NCBI RefSeq assembly: GCF_007830055.1
Contig: NZ_VLLE01000004.1
Location: 649,248 to 713,247 of the forward strand
Length of the DNA stretch: 64,000 bases
From: Lacibacter cauensis
Lineage (GTDB): Bacteria; Bacteroidota; Bacteroidia; Chitinophagales; Chitinophagaceae
Direction: 5' to 3'
Under the pieces are notes generated by a model, which saw nothing but the letters and a program-made list of their open reading frames with translations, made no database searches and was not told the DNA's origin. Below, one piece after another: positions 26,887 to 35,420 of this stretch (its first letter is position 1; every line of letters begins with the position of its first letter). Both the position numbers and the translations under genes were made by a program.

Positions 26887-26894
26887 TATCTTTG
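26887..26894 (+). promoter_or_regulatory. -7 box of inositol-phosphatase-like gene (leaderless start)
   Basis: TATCTTTG, an exact TAnnTTTG, ends 4 nt before ATG 26898. This fixes the start and predicts a leaderless mRNA; earlier in-frame ATGs lie upstream of the box. Confidence 0.6.
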
Positions 26895-26897
26895 CGC

Positions 26898-27677
26898 ATG
26901 CTTAAACAAACACTGATCAATGCTACCAAAGCGGGTGCAGAACAGCTCACCCACTTTTTCCATCGTGAATATGCCGTGCACAACAAAGAAGGTGTCAACA
27001 ATCTTGTAACAGAAGCCGATCATGCAGCGGAGAAAGCCATCTTCGAAGTAATTAAGAAAGATTTCCCTGATCATTATATTCTCAGCGAAGAGTCGGGCGA
27101 GCTCGTGCAGGACTCGAATTACAAATGGATCATCGACCCGATCGATGGCACTGTAAACTTCGCCAACGGTATTCCTATTTGCTGCGTAAGTATTGCGGTT
27201 GAAAAAGATGGTCAGATGGTGCTTGGTGCCGTGTACAACCCGTTTATGAACGAGTTCTTTTTTGCAGAACGTGGACAAGGTGCCTATCTCAACGACAAAC
27301 GCATTTACGTAAGCGAACAAAACGAATTGATCAAAGCCTGCATGGTAACCGGTTTTCCGTACACGTATTTAGATATGCCCAACGGACCGTTACAGGTGTT
27401 TGAACGTTTTATCCGCAAGGGTGTTCCTGTTCGCCGTTTAGGCAGTGCAGCCATTGATCTTTGCTGGGTTGCTGCCGGACGTTTTGATGGTTTTTACGAA
27501 CACAAACTCAATGCCTGGGATAGTGCTGCCGGTTTTCTGCTCGTAGAAGAAGCGGGAGGTAAAGTAACCGACTTCGAAGGAAAGCATTATTCTCCCTACC
27601 AACCGCATCTTGTTGCCACAAACGGTAAAATACATGATGAACTGGTGGAAGTAATAAATGACCGGAAGAAACTCTGA
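26898..27677 (+). CDS. Inositol monophosphatase family protein
   Basis: 259 residues from ATG 26898. Mg-dependent phosphatase of the IMPase/CysQ/SuhB superfamily. Metal ligands are in place: Glu65 (SEESGE), Asp80 and Asp83 (IDPIDGTVNF) and a late Asp in NAWDSAAGF. Substrate may be myo-inositol 1-phosphate, PAP or a sugar phosphate; the motifs do not separate these. The gene lies next to the four-helix-bundle cassette. Confidence 0.9.
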   Translation: MLKQTLINATKAGAEQLTHFFHREYAVHNKEGVNNLVTEADHAAEKAIFEVIKKDFPDHYILSEESGELVQDSNYKWIIDPIDGTVNFANGIPICCVSIAVEKDGQMVLGAVYNPFMNEFFFAERGQGAYLNDKRIYVSEQNELIKACMVTGFPYTYLDMPNGPLQVFERFIRKGVPVRRLGSAAIDLCWVAAGRFDGFYEHKLNAWDSAAGFLLVEEAGGKVTDFEGKHYSPYQPHLVATNGKIHDELVEVINDRKKL

Positions 27678-27732
27678 TTTGAGTACGAGGTACGAAGTTA
27701 GAAGTACAGCTATGTGTTCTGGTTGAAATTGT

Positions 27733-27757
27733 AGATTTTAGATTTACGATTTCAGAT
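27733..27757 (+). repeat. Left inverted repeat of four-helix-bundle cassette
   Basis: A 25-bp arm whose exact reverse complement lies at 28157-28181. It begins with GATTTTAGATTTACGATTTC and is made of GATTT-type words. The heptamer TGAAATT occurs just outside the left arm (27724-27730) and again from 28181, at the edge of the right arm, a possible target duplication. Confidence 0.85.
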
Positions 27758-27771
27758 TTAAACCGAACAAC

Positions 27772-28170
27772 ATGGATAAAACCGAGCTAAAAAAACGAAG
27801 CAAACAACTTGCTGTCAATACAGGTTGGCTCTGCTTAAAAATTCCTTACAACCCTGTAAACAAGGAGTATGTAAGTCAATTGGTAAGATGTTCCTCTTCT
27901 GTTGGAGCAAATTACAGAGCTGCGTGCAGGGCAAAATCAAAACCCGACTTTATTAACAAGTTGCGTATTGTAGAGGAAGAACTTGATGAGAGCATGTATT
28001 TTTTCGAACTGCTTGCTGAATTTAATCAAGAGTTCAAAACTGAACTTAGAAATTTGTATAAAGAAGCAAATGAATTATTATCGATCATTATCGCTTCAAT
28101 TAATACAACCATTAGAAATACAGAAGCTGAAAAGCAGAAAGAGAAGCTGAGTAAACATCTGAAATCGTAA
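27772..28170 (+). CDS. Four helix bundle (23S rRNA intervening-sequence) protein
   Basis: 132 residues of the family encoded in 23S rRNA intervening sequences (IVP) and found as solo genes in Bacteroidota; relatives include Avd of diversity-generating retroelements. Typical segments are YNPVNKEYVSQLVRCSSSVGANYRAACRAKS, given here in parts, RCSSSVGANYRAA and KLRIVEEELDESMYFFEL. The role of solo copies is unknown. The gene is framed by perfect 25-bp inverted repeats, and its last four codons and stop lie inside the right arm. It is inserted between the inositol-phosphatase gene and thiL on their strand. Confidence 0.85.
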   Translation: MDKTELKKRSKQLAVNTGWLCLKIPYNPVNKEYVSQLVRCSSSVGANYRAACRAKSKPDFINKLRIVEEELDESMYFFELLAEFNQEFKTELRNLYKEANELLSIIIASINTTIRNTEAEKQKEKLSKHLKS

Positions 28171-28181
28171 ATCTAAAATCT
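28157..28181 (-). repeat. Right inverted repeat of four-helix-bundle cassette
   Basis: Exact reverse complement of 27733-27757 over 25 bp. The arm includes the end of the coding region (HLKS and stop). It is followed by TGAAATT, matching the heptamer left of the other arm, although TGAAAT also occurs inside the arm, so the duplication call is uncertain. Confidence 0.85.
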
Positions 28182-28196
28182 GAAATTAAGTAGAGT

Positions 28197-29231
28197 ATGA
28201 GTGAAGAACGTACAGAAATATCCTCGCTTGGTGAGTTTGGTTTAATTGAGCATCTCACAAAAAATATTGAACATCAGAATGCATCAACCATACTTGGTGT
28301 GGGCGATGATGCTGCAGTGATTGATCACTTTGGTAAGCAAACAGTAATAACTACTGATTTGTTGATTGAAGGTGTGCATTTCGATTTGATGTATACACCA
28401 CTCAAACATCTCGGTTATAAAAGTGTAGTGGTAAATGTAAGCGACATCTATGCCATGAACGCTACCCCAACGCAGATTACCCTGAGCCTGGCTGTGAGCA
28501 ATCGTTTCAGCCTGGAAGCATTGGAAGAGTTTTACGATGGTGTATATGTAGCTTGCGAAGAGTATGGTGTTGACTTGGTTGGAGGCGATACAACTTCTTC
28601 TAACAAAGGTTTTGTAATAAGCGTAACAGCCATTGGCGAAGTAGCACCCGATCAGTTTGTAAAACGCAGTACAGCTAAACCAAACGATCTGATATGTGTA
28701 AGCGGTTATTTAGGTGGTGCCTACCTTGGTTTGTTGTTGCTTGAAAGAGAAAAGAAAATTTTCCTCGAGACTAAAGGTGTACAACCCGATCTGGAAAATC
28801 GTGACTATATCGTTGGCCGTTTATTAAAACCTGAAGCTCGCAGAGATATCATTGAATTTTTCGAGAAAGAAAAGATTGTTCCAACAGCCATGATGGACAT
28901 CAGCGATGGCCTCAGCAGCGAAGTACTGCACATTTGTAAACAAAGCGGCGTAGGTGCAGTGTTGTACGAAGACAAGATTCCTGTGCACCCCGATGCAAAA
29001 GAGTTTGCCTACAAGCTGGAAATTGATCCCACAGCCTGTGCATTAAGCGGTGGCGAAGATTATGAACTGCTGTTTACCCTCGCACAAAGCGATTACGATA
29101 AAATTAAAGATGTAAATGGTATACGTGTAGTTGGCTATGTAACCGAAGCAGCAGAAGGCGCTCATATTATTACAAGAGGCGGCAACAAACATCAGCTGAC
29201 AGCACAAGGCTGGAACGCCTTCAGCAAATAA
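28197..29231 (+). CDS. thiL: Thiamine-monophosphate kinase
   Basis: 344 residues. Phosphorylates thiamine monophosphate to the active cofactor thiamine diphosphate. Family motifs are GVGDDAAVID near 37-46, the Mg-binding TTDLLIEGVHFDL, GGDTTSSNKGF and the late SGGEDYELLFT. It starts 15 bp after the right inverted repeat of the upstream cassette, and 8 bp separate it from the S41 protease gene. No other thi genes are in the window. Confidence 0.93.
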   Translation: MSEERTEISSLGEFGLIEHLTKNIEHQNASTILGVGDDAAVIDHFGKQTVITTDLLIEGVHFDLMYTPLKHLGYKSVVVNVSDIYAMNATPTQITLSLAVSNRFSLEALEEFYDGVYVACEEYGVDLVGGDTTSSNKGFVISVTAIGEVAPDQFVKRSTAKPNDLICVSGYLGGAYLGLLLLEREKKIFLETKGVQPDLENRDYIVGRLLKPEARRDIIEFFEKEKIVPTAMMDISDGLSSEVLHICKQSGVGAVLYEDKIPVHPDAKEFAYKLEIDPTACALSGGEDYELLFTLAQSDYDKIKDVNGIRVVGYVTEAAEGAHIITRGGNKHQLTAQGWNAFSK

Positions 29232-29239
29232 TTGTACAG

Positions 29240-30748
29240 ATGAAAAACATCGGCTTTATTGGTTTAGCATTGTTGAGCTATGCGCTTACTTCCTGTTCTG
29301 CAACAGGCAGTATTGGCTATACACCGGAGCGCAAGTACAGTCCCGACCAATTGAAAGAAGATGTACAGGTAATGGAGCAAACGCTCAAAGAAAATCATCC
29401 TTCGCTGTATTGGTACAGCACACAAGAAGAAGTAGATGCATCTTTCCAAAAAGCTTATGCACGCTTAACCGATTCATTGAACGAAATACAATTTCGTACA
29501 GTTATAGCTGAGACCATTTTCCCAATAAGGTGTGGCCATACCAGCGTGCGTTTTTCAAAAAACTACTATCGATATACGGATGGTCGCCGCCAGAAAACGT
29601 TTCCGCTGATTGCAAAAGTGATTGACGATTCTTCGCTGGTTGTAACAACCAACATCAACCGCAGAGATCAGTTGATCCGTACAGGTACGCCGCTACGCAG
29701 CATCAACGGTTTGCAGGCGAAGAAAATCATTGATACCTTACTGCCACTTGTTTCAATTGATGGCAACGCCAAAAATTTCAGCTACCAGAACATCAGCAAC
29801 AACTTTAGCACGTATTACAACATGCGTTTTGGCCTGCAGGACAAGTACACTGTCGTTTTTGTAAACGATAAAGGCATTGAGCAGCAACGCAGCATTGATC
29901 TGTACGATCCTGCAAAAGATACCATTCGTCGAAGACCGGTCAACTTTAATGCACCGCCGCCGCAACAACAGCCATCACGTGAACAGGAGTTGAGCGACAG
30001 GCAACGCAGATTGCAACGCATCCGAAGCTTCAGTATCGATTCTACCGGAACGTATGCCACGCTGCGCATCAGCAGCTTCAGCACGGCCCTCAGCAAACAT
30101 TTTTTAAAAGCAAGTTTTCGAACGCTAAAGAAAAAGAACATCAAGCATTTGGTTATTGATGTACGCAACAACGGTGGTGGTTTAATCAAATCATCGCTTT
30201 ACCTAACAAGGTTAGTGAGCAATGAACCGTTTTCATTTACCGATTCTATTTATTCCGTTACACACAAGCTTCGTTCCGATGCCAGGATAAGCCGTCGTTT
30301 TATATTTAACCTGGGTTTGTTTTTTCTGAACCGGAAATACAACGACAGTATGTATATGTTTCGTTTTTTTCACAACAAACAATACCAGCCACTGCCGCAG
30401 CATTTTAATGGCCACGTGTATATTGTAACAGGCGGTTATTCGTTTTCAGCTACTACGCTTTTTGCATCGGCAGTAAAAGGAAAAGAAAATGTAACCATTG
30501 TTGGCGAAGAAACCGGCGGTGGTTATTATGGCAACAACGGTGTGTTTATACCCGAAATGATTCTGCCCAACAGTAAACTTCGTGTCCGTTTGCCTTTGTA
30601 CCGCATCGTCAACAACAAAAACTATCCGAAAGACGGACATGGCGTTTTGCCCGATGTTGAAGTAAAAGCCAGCGCTGAAAGTATACGGCTGAACCGTGAT
30701 CCGAAGATGGACAAGGTAATCAACCTCATCATGCAACGGAAAGACTGA
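29240..30748 (+). CDS. S41 family peptidase lipoprotein (tail-specific-protease-like)
   Basis: 502 residues. Signal with lipobox LTSC (Cys19) predicts a lipoprotein. The middle (about 145-240) is a divergent PDZ-like region with a Pro/Gln-rich insert (APPPQQQPSREQ), and the C-terminal S41 domain (260-480) has the DVRNNGGG oxyanion motif (308-314) and candidate nucleophile Ser401 or Ser403 in GGYSFSATTLF, with EETGGG beyond it. It likely cleaves periplasmic proteins. Co-directional with thiL, 8 bp apart. Confidence 0.85.
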   Translation: MKNIGFIGLALLSYALTSCSATGSIGYTPERKYSPDQLKEDVQVMEQTLKENHPSLYWYSTQEEVDASFQKAYARLTDSLNEIQFRTVIAETIFPIRCGHTSVRFSKNYYRYTDGRRQKTFPLIAKVIDDSSLVVTTNINRRDQLIRTGTPLRSINGLQAKKIIDTLLPLVSIDGNAKNFSYQNISNNFSTYYNMRFGLQDKYTVVFVNDKGIEQQRSIDLYDPAKDTIRRRPVNFNAPPPQQQPSREQELSDRQRRLQRIRSFSIDSTGTYATLRISSFSTALSKHFLKASFRTLKKKNIKHLVIDVRNNGGGLIKSSLYLTRLVSNEPFSFTDSIYSVTHKLRSDARISRRFIFNLGLFFLNRKYNDSMYMFRFFHNKQYQPLPQHFNGHVYIVTGGYSFSATTLFASAVKGKENVTIVGEETGGGYYGNNGVFIPEMILPNSKLRVRLPLYRIVNNKNYPKDGHGVLPDVEVKASAESIRLNRDPKMDKVINLIMQRKD

Positions 30749-30767
30749 TGGAGTTGTCAAGCCGGAT

Positions 30768-31067
30768 ATGAAACATTTTTTAATTCTTGCATTTACACTT
30801 GCGCTGTTTACATCCTGTAAAAAAGAAATACAATGCACCGATGGGATGATCCGTTGGGGCGGCGAACCTGCTGCAGACGGGCTTGGTTGGTATTTTGTTT
30901 CTGCCGACCTCGGAAACAAACCTGTTAAATTAAAAAACCTGCCCGAAAATTATCTGTTAGATAGTCTGAAAGTGACTACCTGTGTACAGCCGCTTACCGA
31001 AAAATACCAATGCTTTTGCGCCACACCGTTAGACATGTACAAGGTTTTAAAAATCAGCCGTCGTTAA
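30768..31067 (+). CDS. Small lipoprotein of unknown function
   Basis: 99 residues with signal LALFTSC and a lipobox Cys17, followed by a Cys-containing mature part (IQC, TTC, CFC). I do not recognise the family. It follows the S41 protease gene by 19 bp and ends before a strong terminator, so it is probably the last gene of the thiL-S41 transcript. Confidence 0.65.
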   Translation: MKHFLILAFTLALFTSCKKEIQCTDGMIRWGGEPAADGLGWYFVSADLGNKPVKLKNLPENYLLDSLKVTTCVQPLTEKYQCFCATPLDMYKVLKISRR

Positions 31068-31093
31068 ACAGTCGTTAAAATAATTTCTGTTCA

Positions 31094-31124
31094 AAGGCAG
31101 TTCTTCCCATGAACTGCCTTTTTT
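31094..31124 (+). terminator. Terminator after the small lipoprotein gene
   Basis: AAGGCAGTTC (31094-31103), loop TTCCCAT, GAACTGCCTT (31111-31120), then T. Perfect 10-bp stem. Confidence 0.85.
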
Positions 31125-31162
31125 GTTGTGGTGCTTCAGCATCTGCCACTTTTCCGAAGGCA

Positions 31163-31209
31163 CTCTAATCTGGTTTTAATGTATTTTATGCCTGCGAAAG
31201 GTATTTTTG
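31163..31209 (+). promoter_or_regulatory. Promoter of the two-component operon with direct repeats
   Basis: CTCTAAT (31163-31169) and TTTTAAT (31174-31180) are 11 bp apart, and the -7 box TATTTTTG lies at 31202-31209 with no -33 TTG. The same type of repeats occurs upstream of the UspA-like gene, so the response regulator probably binds here and regulates itself. Confidence 0.5.
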
Positions 31210-31250
31210 AGGTTTGCGTAACAAGGCAGTTTTACCCAAAGTAAGCAGGC

Positions 31251-31949
31251 ATGAAAAAAATATTGTTGGTAGAAGATGAAATGCATGTTGTGTCCTTTAT
31301 TAAAAAGGGGCTCACAGAAGAAGGCTTTGATGTAACCGTGGCTTTTGACGGTAATACTGGTCTGCATTTATTTTCCGAAAACAATTTCGACCTTGCCATA
31401 CTGGATATTATGTTGCCCGATAAAAACGGGCTGGAGGTTTGCAAAGAAATCAGGAAGGTGAACACCAACATTCCTGTTTTGTTTTTAACTGCATTGGGCA
31501 CAGCTGAAAACATTGTGCTGGGTTTAGAAATCGGAGCAGACGATTACCTGGTAAAGCCGTTTAAATTTATTGAACTGCTTGCCCGTATACGTACACTTTT
31601 ACGACGCACCGAAGGCGGTACGGCAACTACAGAAATACAGGAAGAACATGTTTACCGCTTTACCGATCTTGAAGTTAACGATTATACAAAAGAAGTGATT
31701 CGTGACAGCAAACCGGTTTCGCTTACTACTACCGAGTATAAACTGCTCCTCTATTTCATAAAGAATAAAAACAAAGTGCTCTCCCGTATTGATATACTGG
31801 AAGAAGTATGGGGTGTAAACTTTGATATAGGCACCAACGTGGTAGATGTATATGTAAACTACCTGCGTAAAAAAATTGATGCACATGCCGATCAAAAACT
31901 CATTCATACCGTGATTGGTATGGGTTATGTTTTAAAAGACAACGGGTAA
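31251..31949 (+). CDS. OmpR-family response regulator
   Basis: 232 residues. Receiver domain (1-118) with acidic pocket VEDE, phospho-acceptor Asp52 in AILDIMLPD and the Lys in DDYLVKPF; a winged-helix DNA-binding domain follows (about 130-228) with LTTTEYKLLLYF and the C-terminal HTVIGMGYVL. It is followed after 30 bp by its sensor kinase. 11-bp-phased TTCTAAT/TTTTAAT repeats near this gene and near 33.5 kb are the best candidates for its binding sites; such spacing fits OmpR/PhoB-type proteins. Confidence 0.94.
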   Translation: MKKILLVEDEMHVVSFIKKGLTEEGFDVTVAFDGNTGLHLFSENNFDLAILDIMLPDKNGLEVCKEIRKVNTNIPVLFLTALGTAENIVLGLEIGADDYLVKPFKFIELLARIRTLLRRTEGGTATTEIQEEHVYRFTDLEVNDYTKEVIRDSKPVSLTTTEYKLLLYFIKNKNKVLSRIDILEEVWGVNFDIGTNVVDVYVNYLRKKIDAHADQKLIHTVIGMGYVLKDNG

Positions 31950-31979
31950 CCTGTTTTGCCACAGCAATTTTACACACAG

Positions 31980-33356
31980 ATGAAAATGAAAATACAGATC
32001 AAGACAACGCTGATACTGCTTACAGCGTTCTTAAGCATTATCCTGTTGTTTAGTGGATTTGTATACCTGTCTGTATCCAATTATTCGTACGAAGATTTTT
32101 ACAAGCTGCTGGAGATTCGTGCTGTAACTACAGCACGGGTAGAGCTGGACCGTGAAAGCGGTTCGCAGGAAATGATTGCGCTACGTAACGAGTTTTTTGA
32201 AAAGCTGCCGCAGGAAAAAGATCGTTACTACCGCATAACGCCCGGTAAATCATTTACAGAAGAAGCCAAAGCATTAGATATACCCATTACATTTTTCAAT
32301 GAAATTGTAAAAGAAGGAAAAAGCGAATACAACAAAAACAGTGTCTTTTACAAAGGCATCCGCTACAAAAGCAAACAGGGAGAATATGTAGTGATTGCTT
32401 CTGCACAAAACTATTTTGAGCTGCATCACTCTGCTTACCTGCGGCGCACACTTGTATTTGCCATTATTGCTGCCTTTGTTTTTTCTGCATTGATTGCGCT
32501 TTATTTTTCCCGTTATGTATTTCGTCCGCTGCGGAATATTACCGATCGTGTAAAGGAAATCAGTTCCGAAAACCTGCATTTACGTCTTGCCAACAACAGC
32601 AGTAACGATGAAATGTCTGACCTCATCGGCACCTTTAACAACATGCTCGACCGTATTGAAACATCATTTGAAACACAAAACAATTTCATCAGCAATGCCT
32701 CGCACGAGCTGCGAACACCGCTAACCGCTATTATCGGCGAAGCCGATGTTACACTTTCTAAAATACGCTCAACCGACGAATACATCGAAACAATAAAAGT
32801 TATACTTGACGAAGCTGAAACACTCGACCGTAAAACAAAAGCCCTGCTGTTTTTAGCTCAAACAGGTTTTAATGGTAAAACGCAGAAGTTCGATAAACTC
32901 CGTATCGATCAGTTGTTGTGGGATGTAAAAGAAACCATTGAAAAAATTAATACCGAAAGCCGTATTCATATCGACATGAGTCTGTTACCTGAAAATCCCG
33001 TTAAGCTGAAGGTGAAAGGCAATGAACAACTGTTGCATCTGGCCTTAAGCAATATCATCAGCAATGCCTGCAAATACAGCAACAACAATGTGGTAAATGT
33101 ATCCATCGGTGCATCCGATCAAAATGTATTCATCATTGTAAAAGATCATGGTATTGGTATACCGGGTAATGAACTCAAATATATCTACGATCCTTTCTTC
33201 CGAGCATCGAACACATTGAAGTACGAAGGTTACGGCATTGGTTTGCCACTTACCCGCAACATCATACGTATACACAGTGGCGAAATTCTGGTTTCGTCAA
33301 TTGTAGGACAAGGCACAACCGTACAAATCAACCTGCCCATCGGTAAGTTCGAATAA
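31980..33356 (+). CDS. Sensor histidine kinase
   Basis: 458 residues from ATG 31980; the frame opens earlier from a TTG, but homology starts here. Two membrane helices (about 13-33 and 158-176) frame a 120-residue periplasmic sensor region. A HAMP domain follows (184-235), then HisKA with phospho-His242 (ISNASHELRTP), and HATPase with N box ALSNIISNACKY, G boxes DHGIGIP and YEGYGIGL. It pairs with the upstream regulator. The signal sensed is unknown. The next promoter downstream carries the same repeats as the operon promoter. Confidence 0.93.
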   Translation: MKMKIQIKTTLILLTAFLSIILLFSGFVYLSVSNYSYEDFYKLLEIRAVTTARVELDRESGSQEMIALRNEFFEKLPQEKDRYYRITPGKSFTEEAKALDIPITFFNEIVKEGKSEYNKNSVFYKGIRYKSKQGEYVVIASAQNYFELHHSAYLRRTLVFAIIAAFVFSALIALYFSRYVFRPLRNITDRVKEISSENLHLRLANNSSNDEMSDLIGTFNNMLDRIETSFETQNNFISNASHELRTPLTAIIGEADVTLSKIRSTDEYIETIKVILDEAETLDRKTKALLFLAQTGFNGKTQKFDKLRIDQLLWDVKETIEKINTESRIHIDMSLLPENPVKLKVKGNEQLLHLALSNIISNACKYSNNNVVNVSIGASDQNVFIIVKDHGIGIPGNELKYIYDPFFRASNTLKYEGYGIGLPLTRNIIRIHSGEILVSSIVGQGTTVQINLPIGKFE

Positions 33357-33446
33357 ATAGCTCTTCTTCAATCGTCTTTTAATCTGTGGTACTATTTTAA
33401 ACTGCAGCAAACAATTGTTTAAACAGACTTTTTGGAAAGTTTTATT

Positions 33447-33535
33447 TTCTAATGTCATTTTAATTTCCCCGGTATTATTCTAACAACATTCTAATTACAG
33501 CTTAAAACCATTTTAATATCTCCATAGCAGTTTTG
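33447..33535 (+). promoter_or_regulatory. Phased direct repeats and promoter upstream of UspA-like gene
   Basis: TTCTAAT at 33447-33453, TTTTAAT at 33458-33464, TTCTAAC at 33478-33484, TTCTAAT at 33489-33495 and TTTTAAT at 33511-33517: repeats spaced 11 or 22 bp. A -7-like CAGTTTTG (33528-33535) starts 10 bp after the last repeat. There is no TTG at -33, which fits an activator-dependent promoter bound by an OmpR-type regulator such as the one encoded at 31251-31949. Confidence 0.55.
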
Positions 33536-33561
33536 TGCACTAATCGTAAAATAAAATTGCT

Positions 33562-34062
33562 ATGGAAAAAACAGTGTTAATACCAACCGATTTCAGCATT
33601 GCATCGCTGAATATTGTGAAGAACTATTTGAGTATGCAGAGCAGCAATACCCGTATCAACGTTATCCTTTTACATGGCCTTCATCAAAACGATTCAATTA
33701 CAAGTCTGTTGTTTTACTCGAAACGCCGCTTACTCGAAGACCTATGCAGCAAAGAGTTCAGAGAAGGATGCACTGTATTAAAAAACAAATACGCTTCGCA
33801 GCTACGAACAATGAAGACCGATATTTTTTCGGGTTTAACACAAGCAGCTTTTGATCAATACGCAGAAGCAAATGCAATAACCGAAATATGTGTACCGATT
33901 TCGTACAAACCAAATTTTAAAAACAAAAACAGCTTTAATCTATTACCCTACTTCAAAGTAAGTGGCTTACCAATTGAAACGGCAGGTTCGGAAACAGATA
34001 TTCCAATGCCTGAAAAAGGAAAAGTAGCTGAATTATTTTTTAACCGTGTATCGGTTAGTTGA
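33562..34062 (+). CDS. UspA-like protein (adenine nucleotide hydrolase fold)
   Basis: 166 residues. The N-terminus KTVLIPTDFSIASLNIVKNYL (in parts: TVLIPTDFS) is the start of a UspA fold, but the C-terminal G-x-x-x-x-G ATP motif is not evident, so this is a divergent or truncated universal-stress protein. First gene of a unit with the unknown membrane-anchored protein and a YoaK-family gene. It lies behind the 11-bp-phased repeats and so is a likely target of the adjacent two-component system. Confidence 0.6.
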   Translation: MEKTVLIPTDFSIASLNIVKNYLSMQSSNTRINVILLHGLHQNDSITSLLFYSKRRLLEDLCSKEFREGCTVLKNKYASQLRTMKTDIFSGLTQAAFDQYAEANAITEICVPISYKPNFKNKNSFNLLPYFKVSGLPIETAGSETDIPMPEKGKVAELFFNRVSVS

Positions 34063-34080
34063 TAACAAAACAGGAATAAC

Positions 34081-34554
34081 ATGAAACTCTGGATTACATA
34101 TAGTGCCGTGTTTGTAATAGGTATTGCTGCAGTGTTGTTGTTGTTTAATGCATCGGCAAATCCGGAAAAAGCGATTCTTGGCAAATGGAAAGAAACGGAG
34201 TGGAAATTTGAGAAAGCAATTGCTTTTGCAGCCGACATTGCAGCGGCCAGCAAAACAAAAACCACGCAACCGGAATTTTCTTTTCACCGTGCAGAAGACT
34301 GGGAGTTTTTACCCGGTGGTTTGTTACGCCTAAAAATTGCCGGTAAAGAAGAACATTTAAGCTGGCGTATTAAAGGCAGGGGGCATGTATTGCAAATACA
34401 GTACGGTGATAACCGTATTGAAAACTATCAGCTGACTGTTTTGGAGAATAACAGAATGGTGTTAAATGCAGAATCGGATATGCAGGCTCGTGGCATTGCC
34501 CAGCTAATTTTTGAACGGACAAAAACAGATACCTATGCTCAGAAAATACAGTAA
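34081..34554 (+). CDS. Membrane-anchored protein of unknown function, lipocalin-like region
   Basis: 157 residues. An N-terminal hydrophobic anchor (about 5-22) is followed by ILGKWKETEW and strands ending in MVLNAESDMQARG, a pattern seen in small lipocalin-like domains. No clear family. The 3' end overlaps the start of the YoaK-like gene. Starts 18 bp behind the UspA-like gene. Confidence 0.55.
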   Translation: MKLWITYSAVFVIGIAAVLLLFNASANPEKAILGKWKETEWKFEKAIAFAADIAAASKTKTTQPEFSFHRAEDWEFLPGGLLRLKIAGKEEHLSWRIKGRGHVLQIQYGDNRIENYQLTVLENNRMVLNAESDMQARGIAQLIFERTKTDTYAQKIQ

Positions 34555-35356
34555 CAGCAGAACTTTAGGAGATAATGTGCGGCTTGGCGTGCTCACGGCT
34601 TTTTCAGCAGGCATGGTCAACATCGGATCGCTTTTACTGTTCTTTTCCTTCAGCTCCAATATAACAGGACATTACGCCATACTTGCAGCAGAACTGGTGA
34701 AAGGAAATTTGTACCAGGCTGCCGTTGTGCTCGGCTGGATCTTCCTGTTCTTCTTTGGTGGCTTTACATCGAACATGTTTGTAATACACCTCAACAAGAA
34801 GAATACATATATAGCACACGCCATACCATTGATACTTGAAATTATATGTTTGATTGCAGTAGGTACGTATGGCCATTTTTTTTACAAAGAAACATTAGCT
34901 GAAACAGAAGTGATGCTGGCGTTGATGTTGTTTGCAATGGGTTTGCAAAACGGACTTACTGCCAGCATTTCAAATTTTGCAGTAAAGACAACACATCTTA
35001 CCGGTGCTACTACCGACTTAGGCATTTTGTTTTCAATGTTTACACGAAAAGAGTATCGTAATAATAAAGAGTTAAAAGGAAAAGCGATCCTGTTAGCATC
35101 CATTGCATCGGCTTACCTGGCAGGTGCAATTGTTTCGGGCATCACGTATATGCACATCGGCTTTCGCCTTTTTTATGTTGTGAGTTTATTTTTAGTAGTT
35201 GTGCTGTTTTACGACTTCTACAAATTGAAATTGTTTCGCTTTTTAACTAACAGAAGAAAAAAGCTTGCAGCTAAAACAATTCAAATCAACACACACGCAA
35301 CATTTCCCACAATGCAACTAAAAAAAGAAACCGAAAAAGAAGCAGCGGTTTATTAG
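34535..35356 (+). CDS. YoaK family (DUF1275) membrane protein
   Basis: 273 residues from ATG 34535 (frame open from 34511, but that start would run deep into the previous gene). Six hydrophobic segments; the opening RLGVLTAFSAGMVNIGSLLLF and NITGHYAILAAEL fit DUF1275. Function is unknown, sometimes suggested to be a transporter. Last gene of the unit; a strong terminator follows. Confidence 0.8.
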   Translation: MLRKYSNSRTLGDNVRLGVLTAFSAGMVNIGSLLLFFSFSSNITGHYAILAAELVKGNLYQAAVVLGWIFLFFFGGFTSNMFVIHLNKKNTYIAHAIPLILEIICLIAVGTYGHFFYKETLAETEVMLALMLFAMGLQNGLTASISNFAVKTTHLTGATTDLGILFSMFTRKEYRNNKELKGKAILLASIASAYLAGAIVSGITYMHIGFRLFYVVSLFLVVVLFYDFYKLKLFRFLTNRRKKLAAKTIQINTHATFPTMQLKKETEKEAAVY

Positions 35357-35396
35357 TCTATGGAAAGCAGTACAGTTCGATTGTTTAGTTAAAGAC

Positions 35397-35418
35397 GATG
35401 CGGCCATTTGGCCGCATC
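35397..35418. terminator. Terminator between YoaK-like gene and nagA
   Basis: GATGCGGCC / GGCCGCATC, 9-bp stem with four-base loop, between convergent genes; T-rich on both sides only partly. Confidence 0.65.
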
Positions 35419-35420
35419 AA

